Positions 1 through 7,054 of a stretch of 7,320 nucleotides of DNA are shown here, piece by piece. A model generated the notes under the pieces. It searched no databases, was not told where the DNA came from, and saw only the letters and a list, made by a program, of their open reading frames with translations. The DNA comes from Bacteroidota bacterium. GTDB lineage: Bacteria > Bacteroidota > Rhodothermia > Rhodothermales > UBA10348. The stretch lies in contig SMXK01000135.1 of the NCBI GenBank assembly GCA_004356265.1, positions 1 to 7,320 of the forward strand, in the 5' to 3' direction. Numbering within the stretch: the first letter of the stretch is position 1; each line of letters begins with the position of its first letter. Position numbers and translations under genes: made by a program.

Positions 1-773
1 CCCGCCAGTTCATATTTCGGACTCGCGAGTTCGAACAGATGGAAATGCAGTATTTTGTGAAACCTGGCGAGCAAATGGAAGCTTTTGAATCGTGGCGGGA
101 ACGGCGCATGAGTTGGCACATTAACAACGGCGTTCGAGCTTCTAAACTGCGCTGGCACAAACACGAGAAACTTGCGCACTATGCCGATGCCGCCTTCGAT
201 ATCGAGTACGAATTCCCGATCGGCTGGCAGGAAATTGAAGGCGTGCATTCGCGAACGGATTTCGATCTGTCAGCACACCAGGAACATGCCGGCAAAAAGA
301 TGGAGTATTTCGACCCTCAAACACAGGAACGGTATATCCCGTATGTCGTGGAGACTTCAGCAGGAGTAGACCGGACGGTTCTGACACTTTTGTGCGAGGC
401 GTACCGGGAGGAAGAAGTTAATGGCGAGCAACGAAATCTGCTCAAATTCCACCCATTGCTCGCGCCCATAAAAGTTGCAGTCTTTCCGCTCGTAAAAAAA
501 CATGGGATGCCGGAAGTCGCCCACAAGATCGAACAGAACCTGCAGATGCTTTACAACACATCTTATGACGAAAAAGGGGCCATCGGTCGCAGGTACAGGA
601 GGATGGACGAGGTGGGTACCCCGTTTTGTGTCACGGTTGACGGTGATTCGCTTGAAGACGGAACCGTAACGATCCGGGACCGGGATACCATGGAGCAGGA
701 ACGCATTCCACAGGACCGAATCGGAGGGTATATCGCCGATAAAATGGCAGCCTGGAAGAATGATGAGCAATAA
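1..773 (+). CDS. glyS: Glycyl-tRNA synthetase (dimeric type), C-terminal part, 5' end outside window
   Basis: The enzyme charges tRNA-Gly with glycine in the cytoplasm. The reading frame is open from the window edge (first full codon at position 3), so the N-terminus is missing and about 256 codons remain. The visible part begins FRTREFEQMEMQYF, the second strand of class II motif 2 as found in bacterial/eukaryotic-type dimeric GlyRS. It is followed by the family-typical EIEGVHSRTDFDL segment. Class II motif 3 is seen as ETSAGVDRTVLTLL, with its conserved Arg at positions 372-374. The anticodon-binding domain starts near LKFHPLLAPIKVAVFPL and runs to the end, with GTPFCVTVDGDSLEDGTVTIRDRD near the C-terminus. 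An ATG at 39 lies inside motif 2 and is not the real start. The alpha2-beta2 GlyQ/GlyS type is excluded because catalytic and anticodon-binding parts are in one chain of this architecture. The gene name glyS (or glyQS) varies between annotations. Confidence 0.95.
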   Translation, partial: RQFIFRTREFEQMEMQYFVKPGEQMEAFESWRERRMSWHINNGVRASKLRWHKHEKLAHYADAAFDIEYEFPIGWQEIEGVHSRTDFDLSAHQEHAGKKMEYFDPQTQERYIPYVVETSAGVDRTVLTLLCEAYREEEVNGEQRNLLKFHPLLAPIKVAVFPLVKKHGMPEVAHKIEQNLQMLYNTSYDEKGAIGRRYRRMDEVGTPFCVTVDGDSLEDGTVTIRDRDTMEQERIPQDRIGGYIADKMAAWKNDEQ

Positions 774-889
774 TCTCGGACTGGCATAGACTAGATCAGG
801 AACGGAAAGAAGTTCGATGAATACGATCAGTAACGCCGCCGCAAATTAAAGCGGATTCGAACCGATCATCAGCTCAATACTTAACCGAA

Positions 890-1873
890 ATGCAAGTCCT
901 GAATTTGAGTGATGGATTTATTAACGAAGTTTTAGATCCTTCCCTGGATCTGACGGCTGAAATCCAGCGACTGAAGCAGGAACGGAATGCCGTTTTGCTG
1001 GCACATTATTACCAGGAACCGGCCATTCAGGATATTGCCGACTATGTTGGGGATTCGTTAGGTTTGGCGCGGCGGGCTGCTGATACTGAAAAGGATGTAA
1101 TTCTATTCGCTGGAGTCCATTTCATGGCCGAGACGGCCAAGATCCTGAATCCTGACAAAACGGTGTTGCTGCCGGACCTGAATGCGGGCTGTTCGCTGGC
1201 AGACTCGTGCCCTGCAGACGAGTTTGGACGATTCAAGGCGATGTACCCGGACCACATTGTGATCTCCTATATCAATTGTTCGGCTGAAACGAAAGCACAG
1301 TCAGACATTATTTGCACCTCCTCAAATGCGGAGCACATTGTCCGGCAGATTCCGCTGGATCAGCCCATTATTTTTGCACCGGATAGAAATCTCGGCGCGT
1401 TTCTGATCAAAGAGACTGGAAGAGATATGGTGCTCTGGGATGGAGTGTGTATCGTTCACCAGACATTTTCAGAAGAAAAACTCATTCGCCTTAAAATGCG
1501 ACATGACGGGGCACAGGTTCTGGCTCATCCTGAGTGCGACGCGTCTGTGTTGCGCCATGCCGACTATATCGGATCGACCAGCGGTATCAGGAATTACGCT
1601 ATAAATTCTCCTGAGCAAACAATGATCGTAGCGACGGAAGAAGGCATCCTGCACCAGATGCGCAAAGACTCACCGGGAAAAACATTCATTCCCGCACCTC
1701 CCGAAGGCGGCTGTACATGTAGTCAGTGTCCGCACATGCGACTCAACACGTTACAGAAGATATATCTCTGTTTGAAACACGGTGCACCGGAAATCACGAT
1801 GGACGAAGAAATCCGATTGCAGGCGCTCCGGCCGATCAAAAGGATGCTCGAAATGAGTGTTGCTGTCGTATAA
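890..1873 (+). CDS. nadA: Quinolinate synthase NadA
   Basis: This is a cytoplasmic [4Fe-4S] enzyme that condenses iminoaspartate (made by NadB) with dihydroxyacetone phosphate to give quinolinate, the precursor of NAD. The 327-residue length is normal for the shorter NadA type. Visible signatures are the first-domain stretch VLLAHYYQEPAIQDIADYVGDS (about residues 35-56), FAGVHFMAETAKIL (73-86), NAGCSLADSCPAD (98-110), SYINCSAETKAQSD (126-139), APDRNLGAF (163-171), HPECDASV (213-220), GSTSGI (228-233) and CTCSQCPHMRLNTL (275-288). By alignment from memory with E. coli NadA (Cys113, Cys200, Cys297), the cluster ligands should be Cys101, Cys187 and Cys280. The CxCxxC spacing before PHM differs from the CxxCxxC of E. 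coli. The ATG at 890 has no clear Shine-Dalgarno. No nadB or nadC is in the window. The next gene starts 23 nt downstream, which suggests one transcript. Confidence 0.96.
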   Translation: MQVLNLSDGFINEVLDPSLDLTAEIQRLKQERNAVLLAHYYQEPAIQDIADYVGDSLGLARRAADTEKDVILFAGVHFMAETAKILNPDKTVLLPDLNAGCSLADSCPADEFGRFKAMYPDHIVISYINCSAETKAQSDIICTSSNAEHIVRQIPLDQPIIFAPDRNLGAFLIKETGRDMVLWDGVCIVHQTFSEEKLIRLKMRHDGAQVLAHPECDASVLRHADYIGSTSGIRNYAINSPEQTMIVATEEGILHQMRKDSPGKTFIPAPPEGGCTCSQCPHMRLNTLQKIYLCLKHGAPEITMDEEIRLQALRPIKRMLEMSVAVV

Positions 1874-1896
1874 AACGGACGTTCCAGCCGTATTCG

Positions 1897-2547
1897 ATGA
1901 CATTGAATCAGGCCATACCGCTTTTTCCTCTTGAAATCGTTCTGTATCCGGACGAAGAAATCCCGTTGCACATTTTTGAGCCTCGTTATCGCGAGATGGT
2001 CAACTATTGTCTCGAAACTGATACGCCGTTCGGGGTCGTTCTTTCGTCCGATGGAAATCTATCTGACGTGGGATGCGCAGCTTCTATTGTCCGGGTTGTG
2101 CGGGACTATGATGACGGGAAACGCGATATTCTGGCTCGGGGTGGTTTCAGATTCAAGATACTGGGCCTTGGCAACAAACACGCCTATTTGACAGCCGACA
2201 TTGTCGAAATCAGTGATTTGGATCAAAGTGTTGAAGCTCTCGTTCGCGAACGAGTGATTGCGCAACACATAAAGCTCCTGGAATTAGCGGGGCGATTGCC
2301 CACGCCCACTCAATATCAGGACAGGGTATTTCTTTCTTACTTTATTGCTCACAACACCGGGCTTACTGTAGAACAGAAGCAGGAGATACTCGAGTTGACG
2401 TCGGAAAACGAGCGCCTCGGTTTTCTGGTCGAACATTTAACACGATTCATTCCGATGATTGAAGAGGTTGATTCGCTTCGCCTGAAAGTAAAATCGAATG
2501 GTCATTTCAGGGATTTTCCGCTGCCTGAAGACGAAAAACTTGTGTAA
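1897..2547 (+). CDS. Stand-alone LON substrate-binding (N-terminal) domain protein
   Basis: This 216-residue protein starts MTLNQAIPLFPLEIVLYPDE and continues with LHIFEPRYREMV, the conserved opening of the Lon N-terminal domain (Pfam LON_substr_bdg family). A beta-rich half with FGVV, GCAASIVRV and GGFRFKIL follows, then a helical C-terminal half (about residues 110-200) ending in an ERLGFLVEHL-type bundle. There is no AAA+ module (no Walker A/B) and no Ser-Lys protease domain, so it is not a Lon protease. In Lon this domain recognises substrates. The role of free-standing copies in bacteria is not established, and a client-binding or adaptor role is only inference. The frame stays open upstream to 1726, but that part overlaps the end of nadA out of frame. 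The ATG at 1897 places the LON motif directly at the N-terminus, so I chose it. The gene ends in tandem TAA codons, 13 nt before the next start. Confidence 0.9.
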   Translation: MTLNQAIPLFPLEIVLYPDEEIPLHIFEPRYREMVNYCLETDTPFGVVLSSDGNLSDVGCAASIVRVVRDYDDGKRDILARGGFRFKILGLGNKHAYLTADIVEISDLDQSVEALVRERVIAQHIKLLELAGRLPTPTQYQDRVFLSYFIAHNTGLTVEQKQEILELTSENERLGFLVEHLTRFIPMIEEVDSLRLKVKSNGHFRDFPLPEDEKLV

Positions 2548-2560
2548 TAAATAACGCGGT

Positions 2561-2833
2561 ATGCATACTCAGAAACAAGAAAAGTCGGTTACCCCTTCGA
2601 TTTCCACGAAAGCGTTGCAGGCCGAGTTGTCTAATTTACATCACCGCATGAATAATCCACTTGCAGTGATTTCGGGCAATGTCCAATTATTGAAGGAGTT
2701 AGCCAAAGCCCTTTCCGTCGGAGAAGATCTGGAGGGGCCTCTGACCGATATCGCCAGCGCAGTTGATCAATTGGCGGCCGGCACAGAACAGCTCATCTTG
2801 CTGAGAGAATTATTGCAACGAACTTCGGAATAG
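2561..2833 (+). CDS. Small stand-alone HisKA-like (histidine kinase dimerisation/phosphoacceptor) domain protein
   Basis: This 90-residue protein has no signal peptide or membrane segment. Residues 17-50 form a probable helix containing NLHHRMNNPLAVISGNVQLL, a close match to the H-box of HisKA domains (classical H-E/D-x-x-N/T-P-L). His28 is the likely phosphoacceptor, Asn32 the residue at the N/T position, and Pro33-Leu34 complete the motif. A linker with acidic residues (about 52-62) is followed by a second helix, about 61-87, rich in Leu/Ala. This gives the two-helix hairpin expected for a four-helix dimer. Two things are missing: any HATPase domain, and the acidic residue directly after the His, which is Arg29 here. 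It therefore cannot autophosphorylate by itself in the known manner. It could accept phosphate from, dimerise with or inhibit another kinase, but this is inference. A downstream ATPase-coding remnant was looked for and not seen, because porU follows at once. Confidence 0.75.
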   Translation: MHTQKQEKSVTPSISTKALQAELSNLHHRMNNPLAVISGNVQLLKELAKALSVGEDLEGPLTDIASAVDQLAAGTEQLILLRELLQRTSE

Positions 2834-2844
2834 CAGACAATACG

Positions 2845-2907
2845 CTGAACATCCTCATCTATATATCTCGAATATCAACGCTTTTTCTGGTTGTTGTCGG
2901 CTCTCTC
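2845..2907 (+). other. Probable 5' coding extension of porU carrying the signal peptide
   Basis: The porU frame is open upstream of the TTG at 2908, back to a TGA at 2764-2766. From the CTG at 2845 it reads NILIYISRISTLFLVVVG and then SLL, joining LVAHDSVGQS encoded from 2908. This has the form of a Sec signal peptide: a basic n-region (Arg at 2869-2871), a hydrophobic core LFLVVVGSLLVA, and a polar stretch after it. No ATG, GTG or TTG occurs in this frame between 2767 and 2907. Initiation would need CTG (2845), ATA (2830, 2863 or 2872), ATC or ATT (2809, 2812). The CTG lies 11 nt after the previous stop. The ATA at 2830 overlaps that stop as ATAG. Which codon is used cannot be decided from the sequence. 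Confidence 0.6.
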
Positions 2908-5900
2908 TTGGTGGCACATGATTCTGTGGGGCAGTCAGTTAAGACGCGCCTTCTATCGGATGATGGTCGCACCGCGCGGATTGAATTTGAGATTTCGTGG
3001 AGCAAAACCCTGGCCGAATTTGTCGATTCGAGCGGTGTCAACGAATGGAATGCCACTCTTTTAAAACGTCTCACTGACGGTATTGACGAACATTCATACC
3101 AGTTTGAGATCGGGCCGAAAAGCGCCATGTTATTCTCTGACACCAACCGTGATCGGGGAGTGTCGGTATCCGTGGTAGAACAATCCTACGAAGAGTATCC
3201 GGTAACACTCGGCGCTTCGGCCGTTCGGAAATCCCCGGATCGAGTCGTGATGGCCGTAGGAGCGGGCACGCACCGGAAGATGGAAATGGTGAGTATCTCG
3301 GCCAATTTTTTTACGCTGAACGTTGACAACACTTCGGTTCGCAGATATAACCGAATCGTTGTAGACGTCTCTCGCAACGGCGGCGGCAACCAACCCGCAG
3401 TTTTTGCAGATGGGATCGTTTACGAGAACCCGCATCTAGTTGTTGACAGGAGCCTGCTCGCCGATGGCACCAATTACCGCATCAGTATCACTTCGGAAGG
3501 TATCTACTCTATTGATCGCTCGTTGCTTACCGCTATCGGGTTAAATCCTGATGAGATAGACCCAGATCAAATCAGGATTTTGGGAAATGGAGGTAAACCT
3601 GTTCCTGCTCTGAATAGTGCGTTTCGATACGCAGACCTAAAAGAAAACGGCGTTTTCCGACGCGGCGGTGGAGACGGCCGTTTTGATCCCGGGGATGTGA
3701 TATTGTTTTATGCGTCCGGCCCTTCGGGTTGGGAATACAATGCCGACACGTGGAAGCATTATATACATCCGTATTCGTCTGAAAATGTTTATTTCCTGAA
3801 CGTTGCGGCCACCAATGGACAGGATATAGAAGAAATCCCATTTCCCGGCTTTTTCAACCCAACGGTACATGTATCGTCAGAAGGCCGGTATGTAGCCGAT
3901 TTCGAAGAATTTTTGTGGAGTCGCGAACATGGATCAGGCAGCGATTGGATGAGCTTCACGATCCGATCGGGCGGATCCAAGCCGCTTCTGAAGGACGTGA
4001 ATCTGCCCGGATTTGAGGGCGGGACAATACGGTATCGAACGCGCGTTGCAATCGCTTCGAATCCGAAGGCGACCGTTGCGATGAGTTCCGGCGGCGCCGT
4101 ACTTGCCCAGTTTACCGCAACAACTATCACGGTTCCACGCTCGGATTCTCCGTCCGCGGTCCCGGGTACGTTTACGTTTGAGCAGGTATTAAACGCCGGC
4201 GAGCCGGTGAATCTTGATATGCGGCTTCTTCCGCAATCCAACGAACCCGAGGCGGCGACTGATTGGGTTCGGATATCTTACGACCAGCAACTGGTTTCCG
4301 ATGGCGGGTTTCTACGTTTCGCATCCAGGCCCAAAACATCGGGCGAGCAGGCGTATCGCCTGCGTGGTTTTTCTACGACGCCTCTGGTGTGGGATATTAC
4401 GGATGCGGCCGCGTTCAGGCAGCTTCAGACGGGCGGGTCTGGTGGGTTCGTCGAAATCCAGTTCAGTATTGGAGTGGCCGACAAACCGAGAGAGTTCGTA
4501 GCTTTTTCAGAATCGGCCGCCGAGCCGCTTTCGGCTGACGCGCTAAGTTTGATTCCGAATCAAAATTTACATGGAATTCCATTTTTCCCGGAATTTGTAA
4601 TTGTCACCCCATCCGAATTCATGGGTGCTGCTAACCGGCTGGCGGACAAAAGGAGAGCAGAAGGAATGAACGTGCAAGTTGTTGATATCAAACTCGTCTT
4701 CAACGAATTTTCCGGAGGATTGGCTGATATGCGCGCCATCCGGGACTACTTCAAGTTTTTGTATGATCGTGCTCCCGACGAAGCGTCTCTTCTGAAATAT
4801 GTGCTTTTTCTCGGGGACGGGCATTACGATTTTCGAGGACTGGCAAACAAACAACAGGACACAAACTGGATTTTTCCTTTCGAAACTGCAGAATCGCTCA
4901 ACACGGATGCATCATTTACGTCGGACGACTATTTCGGACTATTAGATGATGACGAGGGTGTCTGGCCGTACGGAAGTTTCAGCGCCGTGTCGAATGAGAG
5001 GCTCGATATTGGAGTGGGACGGTTACCGGCTACGTCTGCTGCTCAGGCCGATATGCTCGTAGAAAAAATATTTCATTACGAAGACCCGGAAACCCTCGGT
5101 GCGTGGCGTTCAACGTATCTCGCCATCGCGGACGATGGACCGACCGGACTCGCAGGAATTCAGAATGATGCCGATTTACATGTTCAAAATATTGATCAGG
5201 TGGCGGAGTACATTCGGTTGGGGCTGTACCCGGAAGTAAATGTCCGGAAGATTTACGCAGAAAGTTATGAGCGCGTATTTCAGAACGGGTTCAAAATTCC
5301 GGAGGCAAAAAAAGAAATCAACGCTGCCGTTGAAGCCGGTGTTTTGGTTTTTAATTATTCCGGACACGGCGGTCCTTCCGGCCTTGCACAGGAAGAGATC
5401 TTCACGCGGGAAGATGCCGAAGCGCTTACCAATTATGATCGGCTGGCAGTTTTTATTACGGCAACCTGCTCTTTCGGCTGGTGGGATCTGGATGATGATT
5501 ACAGCGGAGCTGAGGCGCTATTGTATAATCCGGAAGGTGGGGCCGTGGCATTGCTCACGACAAATCGTCTTGTATATACCTCCGGAGATACAACATCACT
5601 GAATGCAGGCTTAAATCGAGCCATTAATAAAGAGTTATTTACCTTGGACGCCAATGGATTGGGGCCCCGGCTTGGAGATGTGTTCAGACTGACGAAAAAT
5701 ACTCGAGTGGGTCTTCAAGGAAACAGCCGGAAATTTAATTTACTCGGGGACCCGACGATGCGCATCGGCATCCCGGACAAGAAAGTATTCGTTGAATCTC
5801 TGAATGGAGATCCTCTAGAGACGGAAACGGGGCAGTTGAAGGCCCTGGATAAGGTCGAAATTGAAGGATCCATCCTGGGTAAAGACGGCACCGTGGACTT

Positions 5901-6882
5901 CGCATTTAACGGACAGGCAACCGTTACGGTATATGATGCCGTACGGAAGGTGCCACTTGTAGAGCAGCGCAGGATGAGAACGCCGTACTACCGGATTCGC
6001 GAAGACCTGATCTGGCGAGGAGATGTTGCGGTCACCAACGGCGAATTTAAAGCGGTATTCGTAGTCCCTAAAGACATTTCGTATTCAAACGAAATTGGCC
6101 GCATTGCCGTCTACGCGAAGTCCCCGGAAGGAGCGGCGATCGGTTATAACGAAAATTTCAAAGTCGGCGGCACGTCCGATTTTCCTCCAGATGATAACGT
6201 CGGACCGGAAATCAGGCTTTTCTTGAACGACACAACGTTTGTATCTGGCGGGCTTATTTCTTCGAATCCACAGCTGATTGCCCGGTTTTATGACGAGAGC
6301 GGCATCAATACGGTAGGTGCGGGGGTTGGTCATGAGATGTTGCTGGTTGTCGATTCGGACGATCAGGGGGCGCAGGACATCAGTAGTGCATTTGTTTCTG
6401 CCCCAAATTCGTACCAGAGGGGTGAGGCACGTTGGGAACTCTCAGTAGAAAACGAAGGTATGCACTCACTTAGCGTTAGATCATGGGATGTGTTGAACAA
6501 CTCGGCTACTGCTGAATTGTCCTTTTTAATCGCGAACGATGAGGTGCTCGAGCTGCGTAATGTGTATAATTATCCCAATCCGATGAATCAGGAAACCCAG
6601 TTCGTGTTTGAGCATAATCAGCCGGTTGGCACGCCTGCGAGTGTTCGAATACGGATTTATTCCTTGTCGGGACGGCCGATACATACGATCGATTCCGATA
6701 TTGCTCTCCCTGAGGGTATATTAACGGGCAATTCGGTTCAGATTCATTGGGATGGGCGCGATGATGACTTCGATAGAGTGGCAACAGGGATCTACCTGTA
6801 CAAGCTCAGCGTTGAGGTCGAAAAGCCGGACGGTAGCCGAGAGGTCTCTGAACGGATTGAAAAACTGGCAGTCATTCGATAA
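2908..6882 (+). CDS. porU: Type IX secretion system C25-family sortase PorU
   Basis: PorU is the cell-surface cysteine peptidase of the T9SS attachment complex. It removes the C-terminal sorting domain of cargo and links the cargo to the surface. Numbering is from TTG 2908 (1324 residues). The PorU-type N-terminal region shows NYRISITSEGIYSIDR (189-204), IRILGNGGKPVP (222-233), then DGRFDPGDVILFYASGP. PNQNLHGI precedes the C25 domain (about 562-955). Catalytic His820 is in FNYSGHGG and catalytic Cys854 in ITATCSFGWWD. Their 34-residue separation resembles gingipains, and the domain ends with NLLGDPTMRIG. Beta-sandwich regions follow. A C-terminal domain (about 1215-1324) has YNYPNPMN and IHWDGRDDDFDRVATGIYLYKL-like FlgD/T9SS sorting features. 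It is somewhat longer than P. gingivalis PorU. The start is uncertain: 2908 is the first standard start codon, but it lies inside the signal peptide, so the true start is probably 2845 or nearby. porV lies downstream, the same order as in P. gingivalis. Confidence 0.93.
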   Translation: MVAHDSVGQSVKTRLLSDDGRTARIEFEISWSKTLAEFVDSSGVNEWNATLLKRLTDGIDEHSYQFEIGPKSAMLFSDTNRDRGVSVSVVEQSYEEYPVTLGASAVRKSPDRVVMAVGAGTHRKMEMVSISANFFTLNVDNTSVRRYNRIVVDVSRNGGGNQPAVFADGIVYENPHLVVDRSLLADGTNYRISITSEGIYSIDRSLLTAIGLNPDEIDPDQIRILGNGGKPVPALNSAFRYADLKENGVFRRGGGDGRFDPGDVILFYASGPSGWEYNADTWKHYIHPYSSENVYFLNVAATNGQDIEEIPFPGFFNPTVHVSSEGRYVADFEEFLWSREHGSGSDWMSFTIRSGGSKPLLKDVNLPGFEGGTIRYRTRVAIASNPKATVAMSSGGAVLAQFTATTITVPRSDSPSAVPGTFTFEQVLNAGEPVNLDMRLLPQSNEPEAATDWVRISYDQQLVSDGGFLRFASRPKTSGEQAYRLRGFSTTPLVWDITDAAAFRQLQTGGSGGFVEIQFSIGVADKPREFVAFSESAAEPLSADALSLIPNQNLHGIPFFPEFVIVTPSEFMGAANRLADKRRAEGMNVQVVDIKLVFNEFSGGLADMRAIRDYFKFLYDRAPDEASLLKYVLFLGDGHYDFRGLANKQQDTNWIFPFETAESLNTDASFTSDDYFGLLDDDEGVWPYGSFSAVSNERLDIGVGRLPATSAAQADMLVEKIFHYEDPETLGAWRSTYLAIADDGPTGLAGIQNDADLHVQNIDQVAEYIRLGLYPEVNVRKIYAESYERVFQNGFKIPEAKKEINAAVEAGVLVFNYSGHGGPSGLAQEEIFTREDAEALTNYDRLAVFITATCSFGWWDLDDDYSGAEALLYNPEGGAVALLTTNRLVYTSGDTTSLNAGLNRAINKELFTLDANGLGPRLGDVFRLTKNTRVGLQGNSRKFNLLGDPTMRIGIPDKKVFVESLNGDPLETETGQLKALDKVEIEGSILGKDGTVDFAFNGQATVTVYDAVRKVPLVEQRRMRTPYYRIREDLIWRGDVAVTNGEFKAVFVVPKDISYSNEIGRIAVYAKSPEGAAIGYNENFKVGGTSDFPPDDNVGPEIRLFLNDTTFVSGGLISSNPQLIARFYDESGINTVGAGVGHEMLLVVDSDDQGAQDISSAFVSAPNSYQRGEARWELSVENEGMHSLSVRSWDVLNNSATAELSFLIANDEVLELRNVYNYPNPMNQETQFVFEHNQPVGTPASVRIRIYSLSGRPIHTIDSDIALPEGILTGNSVQIHWDGRDDDFDRVATGIYLYKLSVEVEKPDGSREVSERIEKLAVIR

Positions 6883-6935
6883 GGAAGGTATATAGCGTAA
6901 ATCGTTACTGGATTATTTGCACTAAAACAGATGCA

Positions 6936-6950
6936 ACCCGATCCCCGGGT
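6936..6950 (+). other. Small hairpin in the porU-porV gap
   Basis: ACCCG (6936-6940) can pair with CGGGT (6946-6950) around the five-base loop ATCCC. The stem is only 5 bp and no T-run follows, so it is not a convincing intrinsic terminator. It could be a weak attenuator, a transcript-stabilising element or chance. The remainder of the gap (6883-7054, 172 nt) contains no gene that I can support. Confidence 0.2.
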
Positions 6951-7041
6951 CGTAAAGGCTATCAAAGTTGATGACCTCGGAATTAGCAGGTTTACCTAAA
7001 CTTTTACAGTTTGACATGGATTTTACTCAGCCGCGTCGCGC

Positions 7042-7045
7042 GGAG
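7042..7045 (+). promoter_or_regulatory. Shine-Dalgarno-like GGAG that decides the porV start
   Basis: GGAG lies 9 nt before the ATG at 7055. No comparable purine-rich site precedes the in-frame ATGs at 6971, 7016 or 7046. Together with the signal peptide that begins right at 7055, it favours 7055 as the start. Ribosome binding sites of this kind are often weak or absent in Bacteroidota-like genomes, so the support is moderate. Confidence 0.45.
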
Positions 7046-7054
7046 ATGTTTCGT

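Noticed and set aside
357..770. A 137-codon minus-strand frame opposite glyS.
   Set aside because: It lies entirely antisense to the conserved GlyRS anticodon-binding domain and its product resembles no family I recognise.
853..863. The minus strand reads GGTTCGAATCC, the classic T-loop sequence of a tRNA.
   Set aside because: Only about 3 bp of the T-stem form and the flanking bases give no acceptor stem, anticodon arm or D-arm, so it is not a tRNA gene. It could be a chance match.
1726..1896. Upstream extension of the LON-domain frame into nadA.
   Set aside because: This stretch is the alternate frame of the conserved NadA C-terminus. The LON motif starts right after the ATG at 1897.
2767..2833. 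Programmed -1 frameshift fusing the HisKA-like protein to PorU, since the porU frame is open through this overlap.
   Set aside because: No slippery heptamer is visible, and a fusion would bury the PorU signal peptide inside a cytoplasmic protein.
3789..4241. A 150-codon minus-strand frame opposite porU.
   Set aside because: It is antisense to continuous PorU coding sequence and its translation has low-complexity, shadow-like composition.
7011..7016. TTGACA resembling a sigma70 -35 box before porV.
   Set aside because: No -10-like hexamer lies about 17 nt downstream (the region is GC-rich, CCGCGTCGCGCGG), and FCB-group primary promoters usually use a different consensus.
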